Positions 34,384 to 44,641 are shown, counted from the first letter of the stretch. The stretch is 64,000 nucleotides of DNA from Actinotalea sp. Marseille-Q4924 (GCF_916618755.1 NZ_CAKAKB010000003.1:744001-808000); one strand, 5' to 3'. A program made the numbers and translations. Notes: generated by a model not told the origin, from the letters alone.

Positions 34384-35582
34384 TCGACCGGTCCCTGAGG
34401 ATCGGGATCGTGTGCCCGTACTCGTTCGACGTGCCCGGGGGTGTCCAGTTCCACGTCCGGGACCTCGCGCACGCGCTCGAGGCGCGGGGGCACACCGTCT
34501 CGATCCTCGCGCCCGCCGACGACGACACCCCCGTCCCGGTGCAGATGACGACCGCGGGCAGGTCCGTCCCGGTCCGCTACAACGGGGCCGTCGCGCGGAT
34601 GACGTTCGGTCCGCTCAGCGCGGCCCGTGTCCGTCGCTGGCTGGCGGCCGGCGACTTCGACGTGCTGCACCTGCACGAGCCGGTGACGCCGAGCCTGGGG
34701 ATGCTGGCGCTGTGGATCGCGGAGGGACCGATCGTCGCGACGTTCCACACCGCGCTCATCCGGTCCCGTGCCCTGCAGATGGCCTACCCCGTGGTCCGGC
34801 CCAGCCTGGAGAAGATCTCGGCGCGCATCGCGGTCTCGGAGGACGCCCGGCGGACGCTCGTGGAGCACCTCGGCGGCGACGCCGTCGTCATCCCCAACGG
34901 GGTGTTCGTCGACCCGTTCGAGCGGGCGCAGCCGGACCCCCGCTGGACCGGCACCCCGCAGGCGCCGACGATCGCGTTCCTGGGCCGGCTCGACGAGCCC
35001 CGCAAGGGGCTGCCCGTCCTCACCTCCGCGGTCCCGCAGGTGCTGGCCGCGCACCCGGGCGCACGGTTCCTCGTCGCCGGGCGGGGCGACACGGGGGCTG
35101 CGGAGGCCCGGGAGGCGCTCGGGGAGCACGCCGGGTCCGTCGAGTTCCTCGGCGGGATCACCGACGAGGAGAAGGCCGCGCTGCTGCGGTCGGTCGACGT
35201 GTACGTCGCGCCCCAGACCGGCGGCGAGAGCTTCGGCATCGTCCTGGTCGAGGCGATGAGCGCCGGGACCGCGGTCGTGGCGAGCGACCTGGGGGCGTTC
35301 CGGCGCGTCCTGGACGACGGCAACGCCGGCGTGCTCTTCCGGACCGGGGACGGCGACGACCTCGCGCGGACCCTGGTCCGCGTCGTCGAGGACCCGGCGC
35401 TGCGCGAGCGCGTGGTCGGGCGTGGCTCGCAGGTCGTGCGCCGGTACGACTGGTCGACCGTCACCGAGCAGGTGCTCACGGTGTACGAGACGGTCCTGTC
35501 GGGCGTCGGACCCCGGGTCCGCGTGGGCGAGGACCCGCGTTCCCGGCGGACCCGCTGGGCCGGCCTGCGGGGTGACCGATGA
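34380..35582 (+). CDS. pimA: phosphatidyl-myo-inositol mannosyltransferase PimA
   Basis: 400-residue GT4 glycosyltransferase that adds the first mannose from GDP-Man to phosphatidylinositol. The N-terminal PYSFDVPGGVQFHVRDLA holds the GGVQ motif; HLHEPVTPSLG and the C-terminal ESFGIVLVEAMSAG (EX7E) are diagnostic. A Lys/Arg-rich region near residue 77 could contact the membrane. GTG 34380 overlaps the patA stop (GTGA). Relatives of about 375-400 residues are of this size. Confidence 0.94.
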   Translation: MIDRSLRIGIVCPYSFDVPGGVQFHVRDLAHALEARGHTVSILAPADDDTPVPVQMTTAGRSVPVRYNGAVARMTFGPLSAARVRRWLAAGDFDVLHLHEPVTPSLGMLALWIAEGPIVATFHTALIRSRALQMAYPVVRPSLEKISARIAVSEDARRTLVEHLGGDAVVIPNGVFVDPFERAQPDPRWTGTPQAPTIAFLGRLDEPRKGLPVLTSAVPQVLAAHPGARFLVAGRGDTGAAEAREALGEHAGSVEFLGGITDEEKAALLRSVDVYVAPQTGGESFGIVLVEAMSAGTAVVASDLGAFRRVLDDGNAGVLFRTGDGDDLARTLVRVVEDPALRERVVGRGSQVVRRYDWSTVTEQVLTVYETVLSGVGPRVRVGEDPRSRRTRWAGLRGDR

Positions 35583-36205
35583 CGTGGTCCGAGGTCGCGG
35601 TGGTCGTCGTCGCCGCGCTGCTGCTGCTGGTGTGGTTCGTGTGGCTCGCCGCCAACCGGCTGGACCGCCTGCACCGCAAGGTGGCCTCGTCCCGCCAGGC
35701 GCTGGACCACCAGCTCGTCCGGCGGGCGTCGGCCGCGGCCGAGATCGCCGCCGCGGGCGTCCTGGACCCGGCGAGCAGCGTCCTGCTCGCCGATGCCGCC
35801 TGGTCGGCGCTGGCGGTCGGCGGTCGCGGTGACGGCGAGCTGCTCGGGGTGACCCCGCACCCGCCGGGTGACCCGTGCGAACGACTTCCCGGCGCGCGCG
35901 AGCGGGAGGTCGCGGAGAGCGACCTGTCCCTCACGCTGCGGACGGCCCTCGCGGACCCGGACGAGGTGCGCGCGCTCGACGCCGACGAGCTCGTCGGTGA
36001 GCTCCTCACCTCCCTGGCGGCGTCCTGGTACCGCGTCCAGCTCGCGCGCCGCTTCCACAACGAGGCGGTCGCCCAGACGCAGCGGGTCCGTCGCAAGGCG
36101 CTCGTGCGGGTGCTGCGGCTGCACGGCCGCGCGGCCATGCCGCGGACGGTGGAGATCGACGACGACTGGCCGGACGGGCTGCCCCGCCCGGGGCACGTCG
36201 GATGA
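35579..36205 (+). CDS. LemA-like membrane-anchored protein
   Basis: 208 residues: one N-terminal helix (about 5-26) followed by a long helical region. The segments NRLDRLHRKVASSRQALDHQ and LARRFHNEAVAQTQRV recall LemA (N..R..V..a....d.qL and Y/F-N-aV). The function of LemA is unknown. Start overlaps the pimA stop (ATGA) and its own TGA overlaps the next start, so it belongs to the PIM operon. The role in this operon is unclear. Confidence 0.65.
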   Translation: MTWSEVAVVVVAALLLLVWFVWLAANRLDRLHRKVASSRQALDHQLVRRASAAAEIAAAGVLDPASSVLLADAAWSALAVGGRGDGELLGVTPHPPGDPCERLPGAREREVAESDLSLTLRTALADPDEVRALDADELVGELLTSLAASWYRVQLARRFHNEAVAQTQRVRRKALVRVLRLHGRAAMPRTVEIDDDWPDGLPRPGHVG

Positions 36206-37380
36206 GCGGAGCCGGCCCGACGGCGCCGTGGCTCCCGCCGCCCGTCCCGGTGGACGCGCGGCGCTCCCGTCCCGGCGTCGGCACCGTCCTGGCCGCCGTC
36301 GTCCTCGGTGTGCTGACGCTCGTGGCGGTCGGTCTCGTCGGCTTCATGGTGGGGCCGCCCGCGTTCCCTGTCGCGACCGTCCTGGCCCTCGTCCCGCTCG
36401 CCGCGGTGCTCGGCACCGTGCTGTGGGTGGACCGGTGGGAGCCCGAGCCGTGGCCGGCTCTGGCGGTCGCCTTCGGCTGGGGCGCGTCGGTGTCCGTGCT
36501 CGTCGCGCTGGTGATCAACTCCGGGGCGCAGACGGCGCTGCTCGTCGTCGGCCTGGACGACCTGCGCGCCGGTGCGCTGACGGCGACCGTCGTCGCGCCC
36601 GTCGTCGAGGAGGGCATCAAGGCCCTCGGCGTGCTGCTCCTCTTCCTCGTGTGGCGGCGCTGGTTCGACGGACCGGTGGACGGCGTCGTGTACGCCGCGA
36701 CCGTCGCGGCGGGCTTCGCATTCGTGGAGAACATCCTCTACTTCGGGCAGGCCGTCTCGGAGTCGGCGGCGGTCGCCGACGGCGGCGAGGCCGTCGCCGT
36801 CGTCTTCGTCCTGCGTGCCGTGATGTCCCCGTTCGCCCACGTCGTCTTCACGGCCGCGGTCGGGCTGGCGCTCGGCTGGGCCGCGCGCCGGTCGGCCGGG
36901 GCGTGGATCGGCGCGTTCGTCGGGGGACTGGTCGTCGCCGTGGCCCTGCACGCGCTGTGGAACGGCTCGGCGACCCTCGGTACCGATGCCTCGTTCGTCT
37001 CGGTGTACGTCACGGTCCAGGTGCCGCTCTTCCTCGCCGCCGTCGGACTCGTGGTGTGGCTGCGGCGGGCCGAGGCGCGCCTCGTGCGCGAGGAGCTCGC
37101 CCGGTACGCGGCGGCCGGCTGGCTCGCCCCGCAGGAGCTCCGCATGCTCACCTCGCTGCCGGCGCGGCGCGCCGCTCGCCGGTGGGCGCGCGACCGCGGC
37201 GGGGTGCGGGCGGTCGCCGCGATGCGGATGTTCCAGGGGACCGCGTCGAGGCTGGCCCACCACCGCCACCGCGTGGCGACGGACCGGGCCCGGTGGTGGG
37301 CCGGACGCGACGACGAGGCGGCGCTGCTGGCTGAGCTGGACCTGCTGAGGCAGGAGCTCCGCCGACGGCTCGCCGTCTAG
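36202..37380 (+). CDS. PrsW family intramembrane metalloprotease
   Basis: 392 residues with about eight helices. Key motifs are [25 protein letters not shown] (EExxK), AFVENILYF (FxxxEN), [15 protein letters not shown] and [12 protein letters not shown], all typical of PrsW. PrsW of Bacillus cleaves an anti-sigma factor; no sigma/anti-sigma pair is nearby here. A charged cytoplasmic tail of about 110 residues follows the last helix. Last gene of the PIM operon; its TAG coincides with a probable -10 for pdxS. Confidence 0.88.
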   Translation: MSGAGPTAPWLPPPVPVDARRSRPGVGTVLAAVVLGVLTLVAVGLVGFMVGPPAFPVATVLALVPLAAVLGTVLWVDRWEPEPWPALAVAFGWGASVSVLVALVINSGAQTALLVVGLDDLRAGALTATVVAPVVEEGIKALGVLLLFLVWRRWFDGPVDGVVYAATVAAGFAFVENILYFGQAVSESAAVADGGEAVAVVFVLRAVMSPFAHVVFTAAVGLALGWAARRSAGAWIGAFVGGLVVAVALHALWNGSATLGTDASFVSVYVTVQVPLFLAAVGLVVWLRRAEARLVREELARYAAAGWLAPQELRMLTSLPARRAARRWARDRGGVRAVAAMRMFQGTASRLAHHRHRVATDRARWWAGRDDEAALLAELDLLRQELRRRLAV

Positions 37381-37383
37381 GAT
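37378..37383 (+). promoter_or_regulatory. -10-like TAGGAT upstream of pdxS
   Basis: Overlaps the PrsW stop codon and predicts a transcription start near 37390, about 60 bases before pdxS. pdxT has the same hexamer at its start. Confidence 0.4.
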
Positions 37384-37451
37384 GGGAGGGCCGCGGCGGA
37401 CGCCGCGACCACCCCCTGCGCACGATGCGCACGCGACGAGCAAGGACTGAC

Positions 37452-38363
37452 GTGCCGACCGAGAACACCGAGAGCACCCCGAACGTCATCGGCACCGCGA
37501 AGGTGAAGCGCGGCATGGCCGAGATGCTCAAGGGTGGCGTGATCATGGACGTGGTCACCGCCGAGCAGGCGCGCATCGCCGAGGACGCAGGCGCCGTCGC
37601 CGTCATGGCGCTGGAGCGCGTGCCGGCGGACATCCGCGCCCAGGGCGGCGTCGCGCGGATGAGCGACCCGGACCTCATCGACCAGATCATCGGGACCGTG
37701 TCGATCCCGGTCATGGCGAAGGCGCGGATCGGGCACTTCGTCGAGGCGCAGGTGCTGCAGTCGCTCGGCGTCGACTACGTCGACGAGTCCGAGGTGCTGA
37801 CCCCGGCGGACTACGCCCACCACATCGACAAGTGGCAGTTCACCGTGCCGTTCGTGTGCGGTGCGACGAACCTGGGGGAGGCGCTGCGCCGCATCACCGA
37901 GGGCGCGGCGATGATCCGCTCCAAGGGCGAGGCCGGTACCGGCGACGTGTCGAACGCGACGACCCACATGCGCACGTTGCGGCAGCAGATCAAGGCCCTC
38001 ACGGCGCTTCCGGAGGACGAGCTGTTCGTCGCCGCGAAGGAGCTGCAGGCGCCGTACGAGCTCGTCAAGGAGGTCGCGGCGACGGGCAAGCTCCCCGTGG
38101 TGCTCTTCACCGCGGGCGGGATCGCGACCCCCGCCGACGCCGCGATGATGATGCAGCTCGGCGCCGAGGGCGTGTTCGTCGGCTCCGGCATCTTCAAGTC
38201 CGGCAACCCCGCCGAGCGCGCGGCCGCGATCGTCAAGGCGACCACCTTCTACGACGACCCCGACGTCATCGCGAAGGTCTCCCGCGGTCTGGGCGAGGCC
38301 ATGGTCGGGATCAACGTCGAGGAGGTCCCGGCCCCGCACCGCCTCGCCGAGCGCGGCTGGTGA
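37452..38363 (+). CDS. pdxS: pyridoxal 5'-phosphate synthase lyase subunit PdxS
   Basis: 303-residue barrel enzyme that condenses ribose 5-phosphate, glyceraldehyde 3-phosphate and ammonia to PLP. Conserved segments [38 protein letters not shown] and [10 protein letters not shown] are intact, with the lysines used in catalysis in VMAKARIG and [17 protein letters not shown] 37452 follows AAGGA by six bases; an upstream ATG would only add nine residues. Works with PdxT (40261-40893), which supplies ammonia. Confidence 0.97.
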   Translation: MPTENTESTPNVIGTAKVKRGMAEMLKGGVIMDVVTAEQARIAEDAGAVAVMALERVPADIRAQGGVARMSDPDLIDQIIGTVSIPVMAKARIGHFVEAQVLQSLGVDYVDESEVLTPADYAHHIDKWQFTVPFVCGATNLGEALRRITEGAAMIRSKGEAGTGDVSNATTHMRTLRQQIKALTALPEDELFVAAKELQAPYELVKEVAATGKLPVVLFTAGGIATPADAAMMMQLGAEGVFVGSGIFKSGNPAERAAAIVKATTFYDDPDVIAKVSRGLGEAMVGINVEEVPAPHRLAERGW

Positions 38364-38938
38364 GGCCGGAGGCCTGGCCACAGGGCCCGGCCGGCGACGG
38401 CTCGCCCGGACCCACCCAGCTCGGGCCCGACTGGGTCGTGGGTGAGGACGGCGTGCCGTTCCGCCGTGGCGCCCGCGTCATCCTGCTCGACGAGCACGAC
38501 CGGGTGCTGCTCGTGCGCGGTCACGACGTCGACCAGCCGGAGCGGACGTGGTGGTTCACCGTCGGCGGTGGCATCGACGCGGGGGAGTCGGCGCACGACG
38601 CCGCCGCTCGGGAGCTGTTCGAGGAGACGGGGCTGCGGGTCGCCGCGAGCGACCTCGTCGGCCCCGTCCTCCGGCGACGCGCCGTCTTCGACTTCTGGCG
38701 CCGCACGGTCCGTCAGGACGAGGAGTTCTTCCTCGCCCGGGTCACGCGCCCCGAGGCCGTCACGACGGCCGGGTGGACCGACGTGGAGCGCGGGTTCATG
38801 GACGAGGTGCGCTGGTGGCACCTCGACGAGCTGGATCAGGTGCGTGAGGAGATCTTCCCCGCGCCGCTCGTCTCGGTCGTCAGGGCTCTGCTCGGCGGCT
38901 GGGACGGCGTGACGAGGGTGCTGCCCGACCAGGCGTGA
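38360..38938 (+). CDS. NUDIX hydrolase
   Basis: 192 residues. The Nudix box [23 protein letters not shown] (GX5EX7REUXEEXGU) is complete at about 66-88. Substrate is unknown; the N-terminal Pro/Gly-rich part may be a linker. GTG 38360 overlaps the pdxS stop (GTGA), so it is cotranslated with pdxS. Position between pdxS and pdxT suggests a housekeeping or B6-linked role, but this is only context. Confidence 0.9.
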   Translation: MRPEAWPQGPAGDGSPGPTQLGPDWVVGEDGVPFRRGARVILLDEHDRVLLVRGHDVDQPERTWWFTVGGGIDAGESAHDAAARELFEETGLRVAASDLVGPVLRRRAVFDFWRRTVRQDEEFFLARVTRPEAVTTAGWTDVERGFMDEVRWWHLDELDQVREEIFPAPLVSVVRALLGGWDGVTRVLPDQA

Positions 38939-38968
38939 CGCCCGCGGTCGTCGCGTGCGCCGGCGCGG

Positions 38969-40219
38969 TCAGGTGACCGTCGCCCGGTCGCGGTGCGCAC
39001 TCTCCTCGCCACGGTCGAGCACCGCCCGCGCCTCCAGTGCCGCCCGGAGCATCTGGGCGTGGGACAGGTAGGGCGCCGCCACGCCGAGGCGGGCGAGCCC
39101 GGGCTCCCGGTAGTCGCCGACGACGCCGCGGGCGATGAGCGCCTGGACGAGGCCGTACGCCCGCGGGTGAGCGACGCTGACGTGGGAGCCGCGGCGCGCG
39201 TCGTCGCGCGGCGTCACGAGCTCGGCCTCGGGCACGAGGGCGCCGAGCGCGTCGGCGAGGAAGCCGGTGAGCGAGAGGGACCTGGCGCGGACGGCCTCGA
39301 TCGGCAGGTCGTCGAAGAGGTCCAGGGCGGCGTCGAGCGCGAGCAGCGACAGCATCGGCGGCGTGCCGATCCGGGCGCGCGCGACGCCGTCGGCGAAGCG
39401 GTGCTCCGCCGCCATCGCGAACGGCTCGGCGTGGCCGTTCCAGCCCTGCACCGGCGGGCGGTAGTCGTCCTGGTGGCGGCGGGCCACGTACGTGAACGCC
39501 GGCGCGCCCGGCCCGCCGCACAGGTACTTGTACCCGCAGCCGACGGCGAGGTCGACGCCGTGCTCGTCCAGACCGACGGGCACCGCCCCGGCGGTGTGGC
39601 TGAGGTCCCACAGCGCGAGGGCACCGGCGACGTGCGCGGCACCGGTGATGCCGGGCAGGTCCCACAGCTCGCCCGTGCGGAAGTCGACGTGCGACAGGAC
39701 GACGACGGCGACGTCGTCCCCGCGCCGGCGCAGCAGGTCCGGCACGTCCGGCGGCGAGGCATGCAGCACCTCCAGGCCGTGCTCGGCGGCGAGCCCCGCG
39801 ACGACGTAGAGGTCGGTCGGGAAGGACGCCGGGTCCGTCACGACGGCACGGCGGCCCGGACGCAGGCGCAGGGCGGCGCCGAGCGTCTGGTGCAGGGCGA
39901 CGGTCGTGGAGTCGCCGACGACGACCTGGCCCGGCGCCGCACCCACGAGCGGGGCGATCCGGTCGCCCACGCGGGTCGGCGCGTCCCACCACCCGTGGAC
40001 GTTCCAGGACGTGACGAGGTCGGCACCCCACTGGCGGCGGACGACGTCGGCGAGCACCGCGGGGACGTGCCGCTGCAGCGCGCCGAGGGAGTTGCCGTCG
40101 AGGTACACGACGCCCTCGGGGAGGGTGAAGCGGTCGCGGCGGTCCGTCGAGGCGTGCGCGTCGTCGAGCTCGGCGGCGCGCACGGCCAGGGCGTCGACGA
40201 CGTCGTCGTGGGCGGTCAT
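38969..40219 (-). CDS. kynU: kynureninase
   Basis: 416-residue fold-type I PLP enzyme. The PLP lysine is in GCGYKYLCGGPG (about residue 233); VVVGDSTTVALHQTLGAAL and LSHVDFRTGELWDLPGIT fit kynureninase. It cleaves kynurenine to anthranilate and alanine. It is alone, without kynurenine-pathway partners, and inverted inside the pdx locus. PLP dependence would make the neighbourhood meaningful, but it may be coincidence. It is divergent from pdxT with 41 bases between start codons. Confidence 0.9.
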   Translation of the reverse strand: MTAHDDVVDALAVRAAELDDAHASTDRRDRFTLPEGVVYLDGNSLGALQRHVPAVLADVVRRQWGADLVTSWNVHGWWDAPTRVGDRIAPLVGAAPGQVVVGDSTTVALHQTLGAALRLRPGRRAVVTDPASFPTDLYVVAGLAAEHGLEVLHASPPDVPDLLRRRGDDVAVVVLSHVDFRTGELWDLPGITGAAHVAGALALWDLSHTAGAVPVGLDEHGVDLAVGCGYKYLCGGPGAPAFTYVARRHQDDYRPPVQGWNGHAEPFAMAAEHRFADGVARARIGTPPMLSLLALDAALDLFDDLPIEAVRARSLSLTGFLADALGALVPEAELVTPRDDARRGSHVSVAHPRAYGLVQALIARGVVGDYREPGLARLGVAAPYLSHAQMLRAALEARAVLDRGEESAHRDRATVT

Positions 40220-40246
40220 GACCGGAGGATAGGAGACGGCGGGCCG

Positions 40247-40252
40247 TAGGAT
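40247..40252 (+). promoter_or_regulatory. -10 element (TAGGAT) of pdxT, near-leaderless
   Basis: Lies 9-14 bases before the GTG of pdxT in the 41-base gap to kynU. The expected transcription start is one or two bases from the start codon. Confidence 0.45.
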
Positions 40253-40260
40253 CGTCGGCC

Positions 40261-40893
40261 GTGACCCCGGCCGACTCCTCCCGTCCCCCCACGCTCGGCG
40301 TCCTCGCGCTGCAGGGCGACGTGCGCGAGCACCGAGCGGCGCTGGAGGCGTCCGGCGCGCGCACCGTCGCCGTGCGACGCGAGAGCGAGCTGGCCGAGGT
40401 GGACGGGATCGTCGTGCCCGGCGGGGAGTCGACCACCATCGAGAAGCTCCTGCGGACGTTCGGGCTCTTCCAGCCGCTGCAGGACGCGGTGCGCGGCGGG
40501 CTGCCGGCGTACGGGTCGTGCGCCGGGATGATCCTCCTCGCGGACCGCCTGGCCGGCGGTGCGCCGGGGCAGGCCACGATCGGCGGCCTGGACGTCACGG
40601 TCCGCCGGAACGCGTTCGGCCGCCAGGTCGACTCCTTCGAGACGGACCTCGTCGTCGACGGCGTCGAGGACAGCGTCGAGCGGCCCGTGCACGCGGTGTT
40701 CATCCGGGCGCCCTGGGTCGAGGAGGTGGGGCCGGGCGTGCAGGTCCTCGCCCGCGTGGGCAGCGGGGAGGCCGCCGGTAGGATCGTGGCGGTGCGCGAG
40801 CGCGACGTCATGGCGACCTCCTTCCACCCGGAGATCACGGGGGACCTGCGTCTGCATCGCCTGTTCGTCCAGATCGTCTCCGAGCGTGGTTGA
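40261..40893 (+). CDS. pdxT: pyridoxal 5'-phosphate synthase glutaminase subunit PdxT
   Basis: 210-residue class I glutamine amidotransferase. [13 protein letters not shown] starts the fold, [12 protein letters not shown] precedes the catalytic Cys in [10 protein letters not shown], and HPE in SFHPEITGD completes the triad. It generates ammonia for PdxS. Separated from pdxS by a NUDIX gene and the reverse-oriented kynU. It is followed at 12 bases by yebC, with which it may form an operon. Confidence 0.96.
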   Translation: MTPADSSRPPTLGVLALQGDVREHRAALEASGARTVAVRRESELAEVDGIVVPGGESTTIEKLLRTFGLFQPLQDAVRGGLPAYGSCAGMILLADRLAGGAPGQATIGGLDVTVRRNAFGRQVDSFETDLVVDGVEDSVERPVHAVFIRAPWVEEVGPGVQVLARVGSGEAAGRIVAVRERDVMATSFHPEITGDLRLHRLFVQIVSERG

Positions 40894-40904
40894 GGGGTAC
40901 GGGT

Positions 40905-41666
40905 ATGTCGGGTCACTCCAAGTGGGCCACCACGAAGCACAAGAAGGCCGTCGTCGACGCGCGGCGCAGCAAGCTCTTCGCGAAGCTCATCAAGAACGTC
41001 GAGGTGGCGGCCCGCGTCGGCGGCGGTGACCCGGCCGGCAACCCGACCCTCTTCGACGCGATCCAGAAGGCCAAGAAGTCCTCGGTCCCGAACGACAACA
41101 TCGACCGCGCGGTCAAGCGGGGATCCGGCCAGGAGGCCGGCGGCGCCGACTACCAGACGATCATGTACGAGGGCTACGGCCCCGGCGGCGTCGCCGTCCT
41201 CGTCGAGTGCCTCACAGACAACCGCAACCGCGCCGCCTCCGACGTCCGCGTCGCCTTCACGCGCAACGGCGGCACCATGGCGGACCCCGGCTCGGTGTCC
41301 TACCTCTTCTCCCGCCGCGGCGTCGTCGTCGTGCCGAAGTCGGACGGCCTCACGGAGGACGACGTGCTGGCGGCCGTCCTGGATGCGGGCGCCGAGGAGG
41401 TCAACGACCTCGGCGAGGCCTTCGAGGTGATGAGCGAGGCGACCGACGTCGTCGCGGTCCGCACGGCGCTGCAGGAGGCCGGGATCGACTACGACTCCGC
41501 CGAGGCGCAGTTCGTCCCCGCGACGCAGGTCGAGGTCGACGTCGAGGGCGCCCGCAAGATCCTGCGGCTCATCGACGCGCTCGAGGACAGCGACGACGTC
41601 CAGGAGGTCTTCGCGAACTTCGACGCCTCCGACGAGGTCATGGCGCAGCTGGACGACGAGGACTGA
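40905..41666 (+). CDS. yebC: YebC/PmpR-family transcriptional regulator
   Basis: 253 residues of the YebC family: [22 protein letters not shown] at the N-terminus, then [21 protein letters not shown] and [20 protein letters not shown] are diagnostic. Family members bind DNA; recent work also connects some with ribosomes stalled at polyproline. It is placed between pdxT and ruvC, as in mycobacteria. Confidence 0.95.
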   Translation: MSGHSKWATTKHKKAVVDARRSKLFAKLIKNVEVAARVGGGDPAGNPTLFDAIQKAKKSSVPNDNIDRAVKRGSGQEAGGADYQTIMYEGYGPGGVAVLVECLTDNRNRAASDVRVAFTRNGGTMADPGSVSYLFSRRGVVVVPKSDGLTEDDVLAAVLDAGAEEVNDLGEAFEVMSEATDVVAVRTALQEAGIDYDSAEAQFVPATQVEVDVEGARKILRLIDALEDSDDVQEVFANFDASDEVMAQLDDED

Positions 41667-41733
41667 CACCCCGTCCGCCGCCGGCGGGCGCGTCGGTGCC
41701 GCCCGGCGCGCGCGAGGCTGGGAGACTGGCCCG

Positions 41734-42327
41734 GTGCGCGTGCTGGGAGTGGACCCCGGGCTGACCCGGTGCGGACTCGGCGTCGTCGAGTCGGCACCCG
41801 GACGCCGGGTGCACCTCGTCGAGGTCGGCGTGGCCCGCTCGGACGCGGACGCGGACCCCGCCGAGCGCCTGCTCACCATCGGGGCCGAGGTGGAGCGGTG
41901 GCTGGACCGGCACCGTCCGGACGGCGTCGCCGTCGAGCGCGTGTTCGCCCAGCACAACGTCCGGACCGTCATGGGCACGGCGCAGGTCTCCGGGGTCGTC
42001 ATGGTCGCGGCCGCGCGGCGAGGGCTGCCGGTCGTCCTCCACACGCCGAGCGAGGTCAAGGCGGCGGTCACCGGCAACGGTCGCGCACCCAAGGCACAGG
42101 TCCAGCTCATGGTGGCGCGCATCCTCGGGCTCGACGCCTTGCCGTCCCCGGCGGACGCGGCGGACGCCCTGGCCCTCGGCATCTGTCACCTCTGGCGCCC
42201 GGTCGCGGCGCGGACGTCGGGCACGGCCGCCGGGGAGGTGGCCGCGCCGACGCGGACCACCGCCTCCGCGACCCCCGCGCAGCGCGCGTGGGCGGTCGCC
42301 GAGGCAGCGGCGCGGCGCGGACGCTAG
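41734..42327 (+). CDS. ruvC: Holliday junction resolvase RuvC
   Basis: 197-residue endonuclease. The RNase-H-type acidic residues are seen in [12 protein letters not shown] (Asp7), [10 protein letters not shown] (Glu) and [13 protein letters not shown] (Asp pair). It cuts Holliday junctions during recombinational repair, with RuvAB. The extra C-terminal tail after residue 165 is poorly conserved. GTG start. No SOS box is visible directly upstream; the one found precedes ruvA. Confidence 0.95.
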   Translation: MRVLGVDPGLTRCGLGVVESAPGRRVHLVEVGVARSDADADPAERLLTIGAEVERWLDRHRPDGVAVERVFAQHNVRTVMGTAQVSGVVMVAAARRGLPVVLHTPSEVKAAVTGNGRAPKAQVQLMVARILGLDALPSPADAADALALGICHLWRPVAARTSGTAAGEVAAPTRTTASATPAQRAWAVAEAAARRGR

Positions 42328-42389
42328 GACCCGGCCGGGTGCCGGTGCGCCGTCCGCCCGGACCGTCGGCCGCCTGCTACGGTGACCGC

Positions 42390-42405
42390 TCGTACAGGTG
42401 TTCGG
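42390..42405 (+). promoter_or_regulatory. probable LexA (SOS) box upstream of ruvA
   Basis: TCGTACAGGTGTTCGG matches the actinobacterial LexA consensus TCGAACRNRYGTTCGA at 14 of 16 positions. It sits 55 bases before the ruvA start in the ruvC-ruvA gap, and TACGGT at 42378-42383 could be its -10. DNA damage should thus induce ruvAB separately from ruvC. Confidence 0.65.
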
Positions 42406-42460
42406 GTCCTGGTGCGCTCGCGTCGCGACGGGCACCGGCCCGTCGAGGGCAGGAGGCGCA

Positions 42461-43072
42461 GTGATCGCGAGCATCCGGGGACGCGTCCTCGCCGTACGGC
42501 TGGACGCCGCCGTGGTCGACGTGGGCGGCGTCGGGATGCTCGCGTACGCGACACCGACGACGCTCGCCGGCCTGCGCGTGGGCGAGGAGGCTCGGCTCGC
42601 CTCGACGCTCGTCGTGCGCGAGGACTCGCTGACCCTCTTCGGGTTCGCCGACGACGACGAGCGCGACGTCTTCGAGACGCTCCAGACGGTCAGCGGCGTC
42701 GGCCCGCGGCTCGCCCTGGCGATGCTGGCCGTCCACACGCCGGACGCGCTGCGCCGCGCGGTCGCGGGCGAGGACCTCACCGCCCTGCAGCGGGTGCCCG
42801 GCATCGGCCGCAAGGGCGCACAGCGCATCGTGCTCGAGCTCACCGACCGGCTCGGCGCGCCGGGCACCACCGACGGCGGGGTGGCCGTCCCGGCCGGTGC
42901 GGGCGACCAGCGTGCGCAGGTCGTCGACGCGCTCGTCGGGCTGGGCTGGAACGTCAAGGCCGCCGACGACGCCGTCGCCGCCGTGGTCCCGACGGACCAG
43001 ACCGTCCACGCGGAGGACGTCTCGGCCGTCCTCCGCGGCGCGCTGCGCGTGCTGGGGGGCGGTCGTGGCTGA
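42461..43072 (+). CDS. ruvA: Holliday junction DNA helicase subunit RuvA
   Basis: 203 residues: domain I (IASIRGRVL), two helix-hairpin-helix motifs ([13 protein letters not shown] and [16 protein letters not shown]) that bind the junction, and the C-terminal RuvB-contacting domain. GTG 42461 follows AGGAGG. Its stop overlaps ruvB by eight bases. Confidence 0.96.
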   Translation: MIASIRGRVLAVRLDAAVVDVGGVGMLAYATPTTLAGLRVGEEARLASTLVVREDSLTLFGFADDDERDVFETLQTVSGVGPRLALAMLAVHTPDALRRAVAGEDLTALQRVPGIGRKGAQRIVLELTDRLGAPGTTDGGVAVPAGAGDQRAQVVDALVGLGWNVKAADDAVAAVVPTDQTVHAEDVSAVLRGALRVLGGGRG

Positions 43073-44093
43073 GGGGCTCGAGCGCCTGGTGTCGGCCGGT
43101 GCCGAGGACGTCGAGCGCGCCGCGGAGGCCGCGCTGCGACCGAAGCGGCTCGACGAGTTCGTCGGCCAGCGCGTCGTCCGCGACCAGCTCGGCCTGGTGC
43201 TCGAGGCGGCCCTCGCGCGGGGCCGCGCGCCCGACCACGTGCTGCTGTCGGGCCCTCCCGGCCTGGGCAAGACCACGCTCGCCATGATCATCGCGGCGGA
43301 GCTCGGCACCTCGGTCCGGATCACCTCCGGACCCGCCATCCAGCACGCGGGTGACCTCGCGGCCGTCCTCTCCTCGCTGGAGGAAGGGGAGGTGCTCTTC
43401 CTCGACGAGATCCACCGCATCGCGCGACCGGCCGAGGAGCTGCTGTACGTCGCGATGGAGGACTTCCGCGTCGACGTCGTCGTCGGCAAGGGCGCGGGCG
43501 CCAACGCGATCGGCCTCACCCTGCCGCCGTTCACGGTCGTCGGTGCGACGACGCGGGCCGGTCTGCTCCCGGCCCCGTTGCGGGACCGCTTCGGCTTCAC
43601 CGGCCACCTGGAGTTCTACGACGACGACGAGCTCGTCCAGGTGCTCGTGCGGTCCGCCGGCCTGCTCGGGGTGGACCTGCACCGCGCGGCGGCGAACGAG
43701 ATCGCGCGGCGCTCCCGCGGCACGCCGCGTATCGCCAACCGCCTGCTGCGCCGCGTGCGGGACTGGGCGCAGGTCCGCGGCGACGGCACGCTGGACCGGG
43801 CGGCGGCGCGTGCCGCCCTGGAGGTCTACGAGGTCGACGAGATCGGCCTGGACCGGCTGGACCGGGCGGTGCTGCACGCCCTCTGCGTCCGCTTCGGCGG
43901 GGGACCGGTGGGCCTGACGACGCTCGCTGTCGCCGTCGGGGAGGAGCCGGAGACGGTCGAGACCGTGGCGGAGCCGTTCCTCGTGCGCGAGGGGCTCATG
44001 GGCCGGACGCCGCGCGGCCGGGTGGCCACGACCCGGACGTGGCAGCACCTGCACCTGCGCCCGCCGCCCACGGCACCGACGCTCTTCGCCTGA
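43065..44093 (+). CDS. ruvB: Holliday junction branch-migration ATPase RuvB
   Basis: 342-residue AAA+ motor. Walker [13 protein letters not shown] at about 62-73, Walker [12 protein letters not shown], sensor [19 protein letters not shown] and the winged helix near the end are intact. GTG 43065 overlaps ruvA. Works with RuvA and RuvC; probably SOS-regulated through the LexA box before ruvA. Confidence 0.97.
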   Translation: MAEGLERLVSAGAEDVERAAEAALRPKRLDEFVGQRVVRDQLGLVLEAALARGRAPDHVLLSGPPGLGKTTLAMIIAAELGTSVRITSGPAIQHAGDLAAVLSSLEEGEVLFLDEIHRIARPAEELLYVAMEDFRVDVVVGKGAGANAIGLTLPPFTVVGATTRAGLLPAPLRDRFGFTGHLEFYDDDELVQVLVRSAGLLGVDLHRAAANEIARRSRGTPRIANRLLRRVRDWAQVRGDGTLDRAAARAALEVYEVDEIGLDRLDRAVLHALCVRFGGGPVGLTTLAVAVGEEPETVETVAEPFLVREGLMGRTPRGRVATTRTWQHLHLRPPPTAPTLFA

Positions 44094-44102
44094 GGCCCGG
44101 GG

Positions 44103-44132
44103 CCCGGGCACCCCGTGTCGAGGGTGCCCCGG
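44103..44132 (+). terminator. hairpin after ruvB
   Basis: 11-base arms (44103-44113 and 44122-44132) with one mismatch and an 8-base loop, nine bases after the ruvB stop. No T-tract follows, so its strength is uncertain. Confidence 0.4.
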
Positions 44133-44232
44133 TGGGTCCGGCCGCGCCGCTCGGCGCGCGTGACACGGGCGAACGATCGCCGCACCTCCGTCGTTAGACT
44201 CGCCGAGGTCACCCCCGGACGAAAGAGACACC

Positions 44233-44607
44233 ATGGAACTGGTCCTGCCCCTCCTGCTCGCCTTCGGCTTCCTCTGGCTCATGACGAGGCGCACGCGGAA
44301 GATGCAGAAGGAGGCCGCCTCGTTCCGGGAGAACCTGGCGCCGGGTCAGGAGGTCATGACCGGCTCCGGGCTGTTCGGCACCGTCGTGGCGGTCGAGGCC
44401 GACGTCATCACCCTCGAGACGTCCCCGGGCGTGACGAGCCGGTGGCTGCGCGCGGCCATCGCCAAGGTGGTCGAGCCGCCCGTGGTCGACGACGAGCTCG
44501 AGGACGACCACGACGACGAGACCGACCGCCCCGTCGGCACCGTTCCGGACGACGCGTCCAGCCTCACCGCGGAGCCGCGCGACCCCGACGACGTCGACCG
44601 TCGCTGA
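44233..44607 (+). CDS. yajC: preprotein translocase subunit YajC
   Basis: 124 residues: one N-terminal helix (MELVLPLLLAFGFLWLM), the MTRRTRKMQKE anchor and the beta-domain GQEVMTGSGLFGTVVAVE. A TAGACT -10-like element lies at 44195-44200. In most actinobacteria yajC is followed by secD and secF, but here the next gene, 34 bases on, is apt. YajC normally binds SecDF, so its partner must be encoded elsewhere or be absent. The C-terminus is an acidic tail. Confidence 0.93.
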   Translation: MELVLPLLLAFGFLWLMTRRTRKMQKEAASFRENLAPGQEVMTGSGLFGTVVAVEADVITLETSPGVTSRWLRAAIAKVVEPPVVDDELEDDHDDETDRPVGTVPDDASSLTAEPRDPDDVDRR

Positions 44608-44641
44608 CGCGCACCACCGGCCCGCCACCAGGAGACCAGCC

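Noticed and set aside
44160-44200. -35 GTGACA paired with TAGACT for yajC
   Set aside because: The spacing is 29 bases, too long for sigma-70-type promoters. Only the -10 was kept.
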